From Pseudomonas japonica (GTDB taxonomy: Bacteria; Pseudomonadota; Gammaproteobacteria; Pseudomonadales; Pseudomonadaceae), in assembly GCF_900188455.1 (NCBI RefSeq), contig NZ_FZOL01000003.1:248001-312000 (forward strand): DNA of 64,000 nt. The letters are read 5' to 3'. Positions 37,278 to 46,350 of the stretch are shown piece by piece (positions within the stretch are counted from its first letter, which is position 1; every line of letters begins with the position of its first letter). The notes below the pieces were generated by a model. It saw only the letters and a program-made list of their open reading frames with translations, did not search any database and was not told the DNA's origin. The position numbers were made by a program, and so were the translations under genes.

Positions 37278-38877
37278 ATCCACCCTGACCGGCGGCCAGG
37301 CCCTGGTGCGCCTGCTGGCCAACTACGGCGTCGACACGGTGTTCGGCATCCCCGGCGTGCACACCCTGGAGCTGTATCGCGGCCTGCCCGGCAGCGGTAT
37401 CCGCCATGTCCTGACCCGCCACGAGCAGGGCGCCGGCTTCATGGCCGACGGCTATGCGCGGGTCAGCGGCAAGCCGGGGGTGTGCTTCGTCATCACCGGC
37501 CCCGGGGTGACCAATGCCGCCACCGCCATCGGCCAGGCCTATGCCGACTCGGTGCCGCTGCTGGTGATTTCCAGCGTCAACCACACCGCCAGCCTCGGCA
37601 AAGGCTGGGGCTGCCTGCACGAAACCCAGGACCAGCGCGCCATGACCGCGCCGATCACCGCGTTTTCCGCCGTGGCCCTGAGCGCCGCGGACCTGCCGCA
37701 ACTGATCGCCCGGGCCTGGGCGGTGTTCGACAGCGAGCGTCCGCGGCCGGTGCACATTTCCGTGCCGCTGGATGTGCTGGCGGCGCCGGTGGCCCACGAC
37801 TGGAGCAACGAGGTGGTGCGCCGCCCGGGCCGTGGCGTGCCGTCGTCTGAGCGGTTGGAGCAGGCCGCCGCACGTCTGGCCGCGGCGAAAAGGCCGATGA
37901 TCATTGCCGGTGGCGGCGCCATCGATGCTTCGGCGGAGCTGCAATGCCTGAGCACCCGCCTGGCCGCGCCGGTCTTCACCAGCGTCGCCGGCAAGGGCCT
38001 GCTGGCACCGGAGGCACCGCTGAATGCCGGAGCCAGCCTGTGCGTCGAACCGGGCTGGCAACTGATCGCCGAGGCCGATGTGGTCCTGGCGGTGGGCACC
38101 GAGATGGCCGACACCGATTTCTGGCGCGAGCGCCTGCCGCTGAGTGGCGAGTTGCTGCGGGTGGATATCGATCCGCGCAAGTTCAATGATTTCTATCCCT
38201 GCGCCCTGGCCCTGCACGGCGATGCCCGGCAGACCCTGGCGGGGATTCTCGACTATCTGCCGGACACCCGCCGCGAGGCCGCGGCCGCCATCGCGGCGGT
38301 CGCCGGCTTGCGCCGGGCCATCCGCGCCGGGCACGGGCCGCTGCAGGGCATTCACCAGGCGATTCTCGACCGGGTGGCCGCGGAACTGCCGGAAAACGCC
38401 TTCATCAGCACCGACATGACCCAGCTGGCCTACACCGGCAACTATGCTTTCGCCAGCCGCGCGCCGCGCAGTTGGCTGCATCCGACCGGTTACGGAACCC
38501 TGGGCTACGGGCTGCCGGCGGGAATCGGCGCGATGTTTGGCGGCGACGGGCGTCCGGGCCTGGTGCTGGTCGGTGATGGCGGGTTTCTCTACACCGCCCA
38601 GGAACTGGCCACCGCGGTGGAGGAACTGGACCGCCCGCTGGTGGTGCTGTTGTGGAACAACGATGCCCTTGGGCAGATCCGCGATGACATGCTCGGCCTG
38701 GATATCGAGCCGATCGGCGTGCTGCCGCGCAACCCGGATTTCGCCGGCCTTGGCCGCGCGTTCGGTTGCCATGTGGCGCAACCGGCCAGCCTCGACGAGC
38801 TGCAAAGGGAACTGCGCGGCGGCTTCGCCCGCAACGGCGTGACCCTGATCGAACTCAAGCACGCCTGTGCCCGCTGA
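37270..38877 (+). CDS. aruI: AruI, 2-ketoarginine decarboxylase
   Basis: The 535-aa ThDP enzyme of the acetolactate synthase/benzoylformate decarboxylase family has the cofactor-activating Glu52 (RHEQGAGFMADGYAR) and the ThDP-Mg motif from Gly435-Asp436-Gly437 to the NND about 26 residues on. In the arginine transaminase pathway it converts 2-ketoarginine to 4-guanidinobutyraldehyde and CO2. The partner aruH follows directly. A genuine IlvB is unlikely because no small subunit or isoleucine/valine gene is nearby. Confidence 0.88.
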   Translation: MHESTLTGGQALVRLLANYGVDTVFGIPGVHTLELYRGLPGSGIRHVLTRHEQGAGFMADGYARVSGKPGVCFVITGPGVTNAATAIGQAYADSVPLLVISSVNHTASLGKGWGCLHETQDQRAMTAPITAFSAVALSAADLPQLIARAWAVFDSERPRPVHISVPLDVLAAPVAHDWSNEVVRRPGRGVPSSERLEQAAARLAAAKRPMIIAGGGAIDASAELQCLSTRLAAPVFTSVAGKGLLAPEAPLNAGASLCVEPGWQLIAEADVVLAVGTEMADTDFWRERLPLSGELLRVDIDPRKFNDFYPCALALHGDARQTLAGILDYLPDTRREAAAAIAAVAGLRRAIRAGHGPLQGIHQAILDRVAAELPENAFISTDMTQLAYTGNYAFASRAPRSWLHPTGYGTLGYGLPAGIGAMFGGDGRPGLVLVGDGGFLYTAQELATAVEELDRPLVVLLWNNDALGQIRDDMLGLDIEPIGVLPRNPDFAGLGRAFGCHVAQPASLDELQRELRGGFARNGVTLIELKHACAR

Positions 38878-38892
38878 AATAGGAGCTTTGCC

Positions 38893-40083
38893 ATGCGTTT
38901 TTCCAGTCTGACCCAGCGTATCGCCGGTGACGGTGCCGCCGCCTGGGAGATTCACTACCGCGCCCTGGCCATGCGGGCCGAGGGCCGGGACGTGCTGTTG
39001 CTGTCGGTGGGCGATCCGGATTTCGACACGCCGCAACCCATCGTCGAGGCGGCTGTCGACAGCCTGCGCGGCGGTCATACCCATTACTCCGATATCCGCG
39101 GCAAGCAACCGCTGCGCGAAGCGATCGCCCGGCGTTACCGGCAGCGCGGCGGCCAGGCGGTGGATGCCGACCAGGTCACGGTGCTGGCCGGCGCCCAGTG
39201 CGCGCTGTTCTGCGTGGCCCAGTGCGTGCTGGAAGCGGGGGACGAGGTGATCGTTCCGGAGCCGATGTACGTCACCTACGAGGCGGTGTTCGGTGCCTGC
39301 GGCGCGCGGATCGTCACCGTCCCGGCGCGCCCGGAGAACGGCTTTCGCGTCGACCCGGCGGATGTCGCCGCGCGCATCACCCCGCGCACCCGCGCCCTGG
39401 CCCTGAACAGCCCGCACAACCCCACCGGCGCCAGCCTGCCGCGCGCCACCTGGGAGGCCCTGGCCGAACTGTGCGTGGCCCATGACCTGTGGCTGATCTC
39501 CGACGAGGTCTACAGCGAGCTGCTGTACCACGGCCAGCACATCAGCCCGGCCAGCCTGCCGGGCATGGCCGAGCGCACCGCGACCATCAACAGCCTGTCC
39601 AAGTCCCATGCCATGACCGGCTGGCGGGTCGGCTGGGTGATCGGCTCCCGCGAGCTGGCCGCGCACCTGGAAAACCTTGCGCTGTGCATGCTCTATGGCT
39701 TGCCGGATTTCATTCAGGACGCCGCCGTGGTGGCCCTGTCGCACGAACTGCCGGAGGTGGAAAGCATGCGCGAGACCTACCGCCAGCGCTGCGAGCTGGT
39801 CTGCGCGCAGTTGGAGGCCAGTCCCGGGCTCAAGGTGGTGAGGCCCGATGGCGGCATGTTCGTGATGGTCGATATCCGCGCCACCGGCCTCAGCGCCCAG
39901 GCGTTTTCTTCCCGCCTGCTGGAGACCGAGGGGGTTTCCGTGCTTGCCGGCGAGGCCTTCGGGCCGAGCGCGGCGGGGCACATCCGCCTCGGCCTGGTAC
40001 TGGACAGCGCCGGGCTGCGGGAGGCCTGCACGCGGATCGCCCGTTGCGCCGCCGCGCTGCTGGAGAGCAAGGCCCATGCGTGA
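38893..40083 (+). CDS. aruH: AruH, arginine:pyruvate transaminase
   Basis: The 396-aa class I/II aminotransferase has the PLP Lys237 in SLSKSHAMTGWRVGW, the NSPHNPTGASLPR segment and SDEVYSELLYHG. It is next to aruI and matches the order of P. aeruginosa (aruI then aruH), where it moves the amino group of arginine to pyruvate. AGGAG is 5 nt before ATG 38893. The aldehyde dehydrogenase start overlaps its end by 8 nt. Confidence 0.9.
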   Translation: MRFSSLTQRIAGDGAAAWEIHYRALAMRAEGRDVLLLSVGDPDFDTPQPIVEAAVDSLRGGHTHYSDIRGKQPLREAIARRYRQRGGQAVDADQVTVLAGAQCALFCVAQCVLEAGDEVIVPEPMYVTYEAVFGACGARIVTVPARPENGFRVDPADVAARITPRTRALALNSPHNPTGASLPRATWEALAELCVAHDLWLISDEVYSELLYHGQHISPASLPGMAERTATINSLSKSHAMTGWRVGWVIGSRELAAHLENLALCMLYGLPDFIQDAAVVALSHELPEVESMRETYRQRCELVCAQLEASPGLKVVRPDGGMFVMVDIRATGLSAQAFSSRLLETEGVSVLAGEAFGPSAAGHIRLGLVLDSAGLREACTRIARCAAALLESKAHA

Positions 40084-41485
40084 GTATTCGCGGCTGTACA
40101 TCGACGGTGCCTGGCGTACACCGAGCGGGCAGGGCATGGCCGAGGTGATCGACCCGGCCAGCGAAAGCGCCATCGGCCGGGTCCCGCTGGGCGACCAGGC
40201 CGATGTCGAGCGCGCCGTGCAGGCGGCGCACCGGGCCTTCGGCGACTGGTCGCGGACGCCGTCCAGCGTGCGCGCCGGCTATATCCGCGCCCTGGTCGAA
40301 CAGTTGCGCACCCGCGCCGCGGACATGGCCGATGTCATCACCGCCGAGCTGGGCATGCCGGTGCAGTGGTGCCGCAGCGTGCAGGTCGAGGGCCCCATCA
40401 CCGGCCTCGCGCAGTACGTCGAACTGGCCGGGCTGATGGACCGTGTGCATGAAGTCGGCAACTCGCGGGTGTACCGCGAGGCCGTGGGCGTCTGCGCCTT
40501 CATCAACCCGTGGAACTACCCGTTGCACCAGTTGCTCGGCAAGCTGGCCCCGGCCCTGGCCGCCGGTTGCACCGTGGTGGTCAAGCCGAGCCAGGAAACC
40601 CCGCTGCATGCCTTCCTGCTCGCCGAGATGATCGATGCCATCGGCCTGCCGCCGGGGGTGTTCAACCTGGTCAGCGGGCCGGGCTCGAAAGTCGGCGAGG
40701 CGCTGGCCCGGCATCCGCTGGTGGACATGGTTTCGTTCACCGGCTCCACCGGCGCCGGCGTGCGTGTGGCCCAGGCCGCGGCGCCGACGGTCAAGCGCGT
40801 GTGCCTGGAACTGGGCGGCAAGTCGCCGCTGCTGATCACCGCCGACGCCGACCTGGGCGCGGCGGTACGCCATGGCGTGCAGGACGTGATGATCAACTCG
40901 GGGCAGACCTGCACCGCGCTGACCCGCATGCTGCTGCCGGCCGAGCATTACGCCGAGGCGGTGGAGATCGCCGCGGCCGAAGCGCGGGCGCTGGTCATGG
41001 GCGATCCGCGGGATCCCGCCAGCTTCCTTGGACCGATGTGTTCGGCCGCGCAGCGGCAAACCGTGCGCGAGTACATCGGTATTGGCCAGGCGGAGGGCGC
41101 GCGCCTGGTCTGTGGCGACGAACCCGTGCCCGAACGCGGCTTCTATCTGGCGCCGACGATCTTCGCCGGGGTCGACAACCGCATGCGCATCGCCCAGGAG
41201 GAAATCTTCGGTCCGGTGCTGTGCCTGATTCCCTACCGTGACGAAAACGAGGCCATCGATCTGGCGAATGATTCGCCATTTGGCCTGTCCAGCGCCGTCT
41301 GGGCCGGCACTTCCGAGCGGGGGCTGGAACTGGCGCGGCGGATCCGCGCCGGGCAGTGCTTTGTCAATGGCGCGGGCTTCAACTACTGTGCGCCCTTCGG
41401 CGGCTACAAGCAGTCCGGCAACGGCCGCGAGTGGGGCGAGGAAGGGCTGGGCGAATTCGTCGAAATCAAGGCCGTGCAGGTCTGA
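40076..41485 (+). CDS. Aldehyde dehydrogenase, probable 4-guanidinobutyraldehyde dehydrogenase
   Basis: The 469-aa NAD(P)-dependent enzyme has the catalytic Cys279 (NSGQTCTALTRM), Glu in CLELGGKSPLL, NPWNYPLHQ and SFTGSTGAG. Its start overlaps aruH by 8 nt (GGAGA upstream), so it is made with it. It should oxidise 4-guanidinobutyraldehyde to 4-guanidinobutyrate. In P. aeruginosa this step is credited to the unlinked KauB, so its place inside this operon makes the pathway self-contained up to guanidinobutyrate. Confidence 0.85.
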   Translation: MREYSRLYIDGAWRTPSGQGMAEVIDPASESAIGRVPLGDQADVERAVQAAHRAFGDWSRTPSSVRAGYIRALVEQLRTRAADMADVITAELGMPVQWCRSVQVEGPITGLAQYVELAGLMDRVHEVGNSRVYREAVGVCAFINPWNYPLHQLLGKLAPALAAGCTVVVKPSQETPLHAFLLAEMIDAIGLPPGVFNLVSGPGSKVGEALARHPLVDMVSFTGSTGAGVRVAQAAAPTVKRVCLELGGKSPLLITADADLGAAVRHGVQDVMINSGQTCTALTRMLLPAEHYAEAVEIAAAEARALVMGDPRDPASFLGPMCSAAQRQTVREYIGIGQAEGARLVCGDEPVPERGFYLAPTIFAGVDNRMRIAQEEIFGPVLCLIPYRDENEAIDLANDSPFGLSSAVWAGTSERGLELARRIRAGQCFVNGAGFNYCAPFGGYKQSGNGREWGEEGLGEFVEIKAVQV

Positions 41486-41508
41486 CTGACTCCAACAAGG
41501 ACCGCTTC

Positions 41509-42210
41509 ATGAACGTACTGATCGTGCATGCTCATCCCGAGCCGCAATCCTTTACCGCCGCCCTGCGGGACCAGGCTGTCGAAACCTTTCGTGGCCAGGG
41601 TCACGAAGTCCGGGTCAGCGACCTCTATGCCATGGGCTGGAACCCGGTGGCCAGCGCCGCCGACTTCGCCAGCCGGGAGAACCCCGAGTACCTGGTGTAT
41701 GCCCTGGAACAGCGCCTGGGGGTGAAGAGCGGCGCCATCGCCGCGGATATCCAGGAGGAACTGGACAAGCTGCTGTGGGCCGACCTGCTGGTGCTCAACT
41801 TCCCGATCTTCTGGTTCTCGGCGCCGGCCATGCTCAAGGGCTGGATCGACCGCGTGCTGGTGTCGGGGGTGTGCTATGGCGGCAAGCGTTTCTACGACCA
41901 GGGTGGCCTGGCCGGCAAGCGCGCGCTGGTCACCGTGACCCTTGGCGGGCGCGAGCACATGTTCGGCGAAGGGGCGATCCACGGGCCGCTGGAGGACATG
42001 CTGCGGCCGATCCTGCGCGGCACCCTGGCCTATGTCGGCTTCGATGTGCTGCCGCCGTTCGTGGCCTGGCACGTGCCCTATATCAGCGACGAAGCGCGCA
42101 AGGGCTTCCTGGAGGATTACCGGGTGCGGCTGGAGCGGCTGTCGGATGATCTGCCGCTGGAATTCCCCAGGCTGTCGCAGTTCGATGAGGCGCTGTACCC
42201 CCTGAAATAA
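41509..42210 (+). CDS. NAD(P)H:quinone oxidoreductase, flavodoxin-fold
   Basis: The 233-aa protein has the KefF/MdaB/NQO1-type fold: VLIVHAHPEPQSFTAAL at the N-terminus, LNFPIFWFSAPAMLKGWIDR, and GKRALVTVTLGG. It corresponds to PA4975, the last gene of the aru group. It probably carries FAD or FMN and performs two-electron quinone reduction. The link to arginine catabolism is not understood. AAGGA precedes ATG 41509. Confidence 0.82.
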   Translation: MNVLIVHAHPEPQSFTAALRDQAVETFRGQGHEVRVSDLYAMGWNPVASAADFASRENPEYLVYALEQRLGVKSGAIAADIQEELDKLLWADLLVLNFPIFWFSAPAMLKGWIDRVLVSGVCYGGKRFYDQGGLAGKRALVTVTLGGREHMFGEGAIHGPLEDMLRPILRGTLAYVGFDVLPPFVAWHVPYISDEARKGFLEDYRVRLERLSDDLPLEFPRLSQFDEALYPLK

Positions 42211-42227
42211 CCTGCAGCGCCGACTCT

Positions 42228-42343
42228 GTAGGAGCTGGCTTGTCGGGGCGCCGAACCGCTGCGAAAGGACCGCAAAGCGGTCCCGGAACTCACCGCTATC
42301 GGGGACCGCTGCGCGGTCCTTTCGCGGGCGAGCCCGCTCCTAC
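42228..42343. repeat. REP palindrome
   Basis: Arms begin GTAGGAGCTGGCTTG at 42228 and end GAGCCCGCTCCTAC at 42343, with perfect inner GCGAAAGGACCGC/GCGGTCCTTTCGC arms. It separates the aru operon from the polyamine-type genes. Confidence 0.88.
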
Positions 42344-42378
42344 AGAATGAAAGAAGGCCCACGTCGTCCCAGGCCGGC

Positions 42379-42419
42379 GACATACCCAAAAACGACCCCC
42401 CACCCATTCGGGTTATGTC
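42379..42419. promoter_or_regulatory. Inverted repeat upstream of the binding-protein gene
   Basis: GACATACCC (42379-42387) and GGGTTATGTC (42410-42419) are complementary apart from one extra T. They are separated by 22 nt and lie about 70 bp before the binding-protein start. A candidate site for the LuxR-type regulator of this operon. Confidence 0.35.
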
Positions 42420-42487
42420 CCCCTCCCGGCAAACCCCCGATAGTGATTCCACCGGCTCATTCCGAGCAGTCACACGATGGAGTTGCT

Positions 42488-43591
42488 ATGGGCAAGGCAC
42501 CAAAGGTGATCGGCAGTCTTCTCCTGGCAGGCGCGGCAACGCTCGCCCTGGCCGGTGAAGCGGACACCGGCAATACGCTCAGGCTGTACAACTGGACCGA
42601 CTACATCGGCGAAACCACCCTGGCCGATTTCGAGAAGGCCACCGGCATCAAGGTGATCTACGACACCTTCGACGGCTACGAGACCGTGCAGACCAAACTG
42701 CTCACCGGTCGCTCCGGCTACGACCTGGTGATGCTCAACGCCTCCCTGGTGCCGCCGCTGATCAAGGCCGGGGTGTTCCAGGCCCTGGACAAGCAGCTGC
42801 TGCCAAGCTGGAACAACCTCGATCCCAAGGTGCTGGCCAGCCTCCAGGGCTACGACCCCGGCCTGAAGTTTTCCGCGCCCTACACCTGGGGCAGCTCCGG
42901 TGTCACCTACAACGTCGACAAGATCAAGGCCCGTATGCCCGACGCGCCCATCGGCTCGCTGGCCATGCTCTTCGATCCGAAGATCGTCGCGCGCTTCGCC
43001 GACTGCGGCGTGACCCTGATGGACGCGCCCAGCGAGGTCATCCCGCTGGCCCTGCAGTACCTCGGCAAGGACCCGCACAGCGCCACCCCGGCCGACCTCG
43101 ACGCCGCGCAGAAGCTGCTCCTGGATATCCGCCCGTACATCCGCAAGTTCGACTCGGTGAACTACCTCACCAGCCTGCCCAACGGCGATGTCTGCCTGGC
43201 CCTGACCTGGTCCGGCGACTACGCCACCGCCCAGGCTCGTGCCGAGGAGGCGAAGAAGGACATCCACCTGAAGTTCTTCATCCCCGGCGAAGGCTCGCTG
43301 ATCTGGTTCGACAACCTGTACCTGCCCAAGGACGCGCCCCACGTCGCCAACGCGCACAGGTTCATCGAGTTCCTCCTGCAGCCGCAGAACATGGCCGGGG
43401 TGACCAACCTCATCCACTACGCCAACAGCAATGCGGCGGCGACCGCGCTGGTCAAGGCCGAGATTCGCGACGACCCGACCATCTACCCCGATGACGCCAC
43501 CCGCCAGCGCCTGTTCGCCCAGAAGACCCAGTCGGCGCGGGACATGCGCGCCATCACCCGGGTGTGGAACACGGTCAAGACCGGTTACTGA
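42488..43591 (+). CDS. Spermidine/putrescine-type periplasmic binding protein
   Basis: The 367-aa protein has a signal peptide (ending near ALAGEA) and the PotD/PotF/SpuD fold: TLRLYNWTDYIGE, FEKATGIKVIYDTFDGYE and the WGSSGVTYNVDKI ligand region. No ABC permease is beside it. It is followed by an aminotransferase and a regulator, which resembles polyamine catabolic clusters of Pseudomonas. GGAG is 5 nt before ATG 42488. Binding of a polyamine or guanidino compound is inferred. Confidence 0.85.
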   Translation: MGKAPKVIGSLLLAGAATLALAGEADTGNTLRLYNWTDYIGETTLADFEKATGIKVIYDTFDGYETVQTKLLTGRSGYDLVMLNASLVPPLIKAGVFQALDKQLLPSWNNLDPKVLASLQGYDPGLKFSAPYTWGSSGVTYNVDKIKARMPDAPIGSLAMLFDPKIVARFADCGVTLMDAPSEVIPLALQYLGKDPHSATPADLDAAQKLLLDIRPYIRKFDSVNYLTSLPNGDVCLALTWSGDYATAQARAEEAKKDIHLKFFIPGEGSLIWFDNLYLPKDAPHVANAHRFIEFLLQPQNMAGVTNLIHYANSNAAATALVKAEIRDDPTIYPDDATRQRLFAQKTQSARDMRAITRVWNTVKTGY

Positions 43592-43627
43592 TTGCCTTCC
43601 TTCATCGCCTACCGCAAGGAGCTGCCC

Positions 43628-45046
43628 ATGAGCATGCCCAACACAGCGCTGGACCCGAGCTTCGTCGTCGATCCCCTGGTGGAAGCCGACAAGGCTCACT
43701 ACATGCACGGCTACCACATGTTCGACGAGCACCGCGAACAGGGGGCGCTGAACATCGTCGCCGGGGAGGGCGCGTACATCCGCGACACCGAGGGCAACCG
43801 CTTCCTCGACGCCGTCGGCGGCATGTGGTGCACCAACATCGGCCTGGGCCGCGAGGAAATGGCCCTGGCCATCGCCGACCAGGTGCGCCGCCTGGCCTAT
43901 TCCAACCCGTTTTCCGACATGGCCAACGATGTCGCCATCCAGCTCTGCCAGAAGCTTGCGCAACTGGCCCCGGGCGACCTGAACCACGTGTTCCTCACCA
44001 CCGGCGGCTCCACCGCGGTGGATACTGCCTACCGCCTGATCCAGTACTACCAGAACTGCCGTGGCAAGCCGGAGAAGAAGCACATCATCGCCCGCTACAA
44101 CGCCTACCACGGCTCCACCACCCTGACCATGTCGATCGGCAACAAGGCCGCCGACCGGGTGCCGGAGTTCGACTACGCCAACGAGCTGATCCACCACGTC
44201 TCCAACCCCAACCCGTACCGGGCGCCGGACGACATGGACGAGGCGGAGTTCCTCGACTTCCTGGTGGCCGAGTTCGAGGACAGGATCCATTCCCTCGGCT
44301 CGGACAAGGTCGCGGCGTTCTTCGCCGAGCCGATCATGGGTTCCGGCGGCGTGATCATCCCGCCCAAGGGTTACTTCCAGCGCATGTGGGAGCTGTGCCA
44401 GACCTACGACATCCTGTTCGTCGCCGACGAAGTGGTGACCTCCTTCGGCCGCCTCGGCACCTTCTTCGCCAGCGAAGAACTGTTCGGTGTGCAGCCGGAC
44501 ATCATCACCACTGCCAAGGGCCTGACCTCGGCCTACCTGCCGCTGGGGGCGTGCATCTTCTCCGAGCGCATCTGGAAGGTCATCGCCGAGCCGGGCAAGG
44601 GCCGCTGCTTCACCCACGGTTTCACCTACAGCGGTCATCCGGTGTGCTGCACCGCGGCCTTGAAGAACATCGAGATCATCGAGCGGGAGAACCTGCTGGC
44701 CCATGTCAACGACGTCGGCGGCTACCTGGAACAACGCCTGGCGACCCTGCGCGAGCTGCCGCTGGTGGGCGATGTGCGCTGCATGAAGTTGATGGCCTGT
44801 GTCGAGTTCGTCGCCGACAAGACCAGCAAGGCACTGTTCGCCGACGCGGTGAACATCGGCGAGCGGATTCATCGCAAGGCTCAGGCCAAGGGCCTGCTGG
44901 TACGGCCGATCATGCACCTGAACGTGATGTCGCCGCCGCTGGTGATCACCCATGCCCAGGTCGACGAGATCGTCGAGATCCTGCGCCAGTGCATCCTCGA
45001 CAGCGCCGCCGAGCTGCGCGCCGAAGGCCTGTACCACGGCCTATGA
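43628..45046 (+). CDS. Class III aminotransferase (polyamine/omega-amino acid type)
   Basis: The 472-aa PLP enzyme has GGMWCTNIGLGREE, ARYNAYHGSTT, FVADEVVTSFGRLG and the cofactor Lys297 (TTAKGLTSAYLPLG). AAGGAG precedes ATG 43628. It follows a polyamine-type binding protein, so putrescine, a diamine or GABA is a likely amino donor with pyruvate as acceptor (SpuC/GabT-like). The exact donor is not decidable. Its stop overlaps the regulator start (ATGA). Confidence 0.83.
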   Translation: MSMPNTALDPSFVVDPLVEADKAHYMHGYHMFDEHREQGALNIVAGEGAYIRDTEGNRFLDAVGGMWCTNIGLGREEMALAIADQVRRLAYSNPFSDMANDVAIQLCQKLAQLAPGDLNHVFLTTGGSTAVDTAYRLIQYYQNCRGKPEKKHIIARYNAYHGSTTLTMSIGNKAADRVPEFDYANELIHHVSNPNPYRAPDDMDEAEFLDFLVAEFEDRIHSLGSDKVAAFFAEPIMGSGGVIIPPKGYFQRMWELCQTYDILFVADEVVTSFGRLGTFFASEELFGVQPDIITTAKGLTSAYLPLGACIFSERIWKVIAEPGKGRCFTHGFTYSGHPVCCTAALKNIEIIERENLLAHVNDVGGYLEQRLATLRELPLVGDVRCMKLMACVEFVADKTSKALFADAVNIGERIHRKAQAKGLLVRPIMHLNVMSPPLVITHAQVDEIVEILRQCILDSAAELRAEGLYHGL

Positions 45047-45921
45047 ACAGCCCGCGCCGCCCTGTGCGCCAGCATGCCCGGAAGGCTAGACTGCCGGGCA
45101 TGACCCAGGCCACTCCCGATACCCCCGTCCCCTTGACCTTCGCCACCCTGCAGCGCTGGCATGCCGCGCTGCAGACCGCCTTGATCCACTGCGAGCGGCC
45201 CGACGCCCTGGGCCACCTGGCCGCGGCCATCGGCGAGCTGGTGTCGGTGGAGTCGATGATGATCAGCCTCGAATGCCGTGGCCGCGCGCCGCAGCTGCTG
45301 TATCAGCAGGGCATTCCCGAGCGCTACCGCGACGCCGTGCTCAAGCGCTATTTCGCCGCTGGCTACCTGCTCGATCCGTTCTGCCTGGCGGTGGAAAACG
45401 GCCTGGCCGAGGGGTTCTACCACCTGGCGGAGATCGCCCCGGACCATTTCTTCGACAGCGACTACTACAAGACCTACTACCTGGCCACCGGTTGCAGCGA
45501 GGACAGCTACTTCATCGCCGACCTCGGCGAGGACCGCAAGCTGTCCCTGAGCCTGTTCCAGGGCTGCAGCGGCACGCGCCTGAGCACTGCGCAACTGGAC
45601 CTGCTGCGTGCGGTGGAGCCGATGGTCCGCGAGGTGCTGCGCCGGCATGGCCTGCACTGCCTGGTCGAAGCCGGTGGTGGCGTCGAGCGCGGTGGCTTGC
45701 AGGCGGCGTTCGACAGTTTCGGCTGCCAGGTGCTGACCGACCGTGAGCGGGAGGTCGCGCAGATGATTCTGCGTGGGCATTCGGTGAAGTCCACGGCTAT
45801 CGAGCTGGGGATTTCGCCGGAGACGGTGCGTATGCATCGCAAGAATCTGTATTTGAAGTTGGAGATCAATTCGCAGTCGGAGTTGTTTGCGTGTTTTATC
45901 GAGTGGTTGCGGCAGGGGTAG
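45043..45921 (+). CDS. LuxR-type transcriptional regulator
   Basis: The 292-aa protein has a PAS/GAF-like N-terminal part and a LuxR helix-turn-helix (LTDREREVAQMILRGHS, KSTAIELGISPETVRMHRKN). The start shown overlaps the aminotransferase stop. A later ATG at 45100 follows a TAGACT -10-like element (45086-45091) by 8 nt and could be a leaderless internal start. It lacks the acyl-homoserine-lactone signature, so it probably senses a substrate of this operon. Confidence 0.82.
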   Translation: MNSPRRPVRQHARKARLPGMTQATPDTPVPLTFATLQRWHAALQTALIHCERPDALGHLAAAIGELVSVESMMISLECRGRAPQLLYQQGIPERYRDAVLKRYFAAGYLLDPFCLAVENGLAEGFYHLAEIAPDHFFDSDYYKTYYLATGCSEDSYFIADLGEDRKLSLSLFQGCSGTRLSTAQLDLLRAVEPMVREVLRRHGLHCLVEAGGGVERGGLQAAFDSFGCQVLTDREREVAQMILRGHSVKSTAIELGISPETVRMHRKNLYLKLEINSQSELFACFIEWLRQG

Positions 45922-45980
45922 GGCTAAGGTTTGGCAGAGGATCGCGGTGGGGCTGGCAGGTGCCTGTATTGGGGCTTGCA

Positions 45981-46252
45981 GCGCTCTTGAGATCGAGCGC
46001 CGTCCGCACGGCGCTTCGCGAGCAAGCTCGCTCCCACAGTTTGTTGCAACGCGCCTATGTCTGACAGGCCATGGTTGACCGCCTCGTTAGCACGACGAGA
46101 CATCAAGTCGATCCAAATGTCCTCTACGCCGACACCTGCCATGCACCAAGGCTGACAACCCCAATCCCACAGACCATGGCGCGTTGCAACGGACTGTGGG
46201 AGCGAGCTTGCTCGCGAAGCGCCGTGCGGACGGCGCTCGATCTCAAGAGCGC
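45981..46252. repeat. Perfect 60-bp inverted repeat with 152-bp centre
   Basis: The segment 45981-46040 is the exact reverse complement of 46193-46252 (60 of 60). Pairing continues imperfectly inward through GTTGCAACGCGCC/GGCGCGTTGCAAC. Each arm holds a REP-type GGGAGCGAGCTTGCTCGCG core. The 429-bp gap around it has no convincing gene. Confidence 0.9.
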
Positions 46253-46350
46253 CAGAAGAGCATCGACATGCACCGCGAAGCGCTGCTAGATCCTGAGAGC
46301 CCTATAAACTTCGTGGCAAACACCCGGCACCACCACCCCAAGGAGCCCCC

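Noticed and set aside
37270..38877. Acetolactate synthase large subunit (ilvB)
   Set aside because: No regulatory small subunit or isoleucine/valine gene is adjacent; the order with aruH and aruRS matches the arginine transaminase locus.
45922..46350. Small genes inside the 429-bp gap before the P1 peptidase
   Set aside because: Short frames there lie within the inverted repeat, lack ribosome sites and show no protein-like composition.
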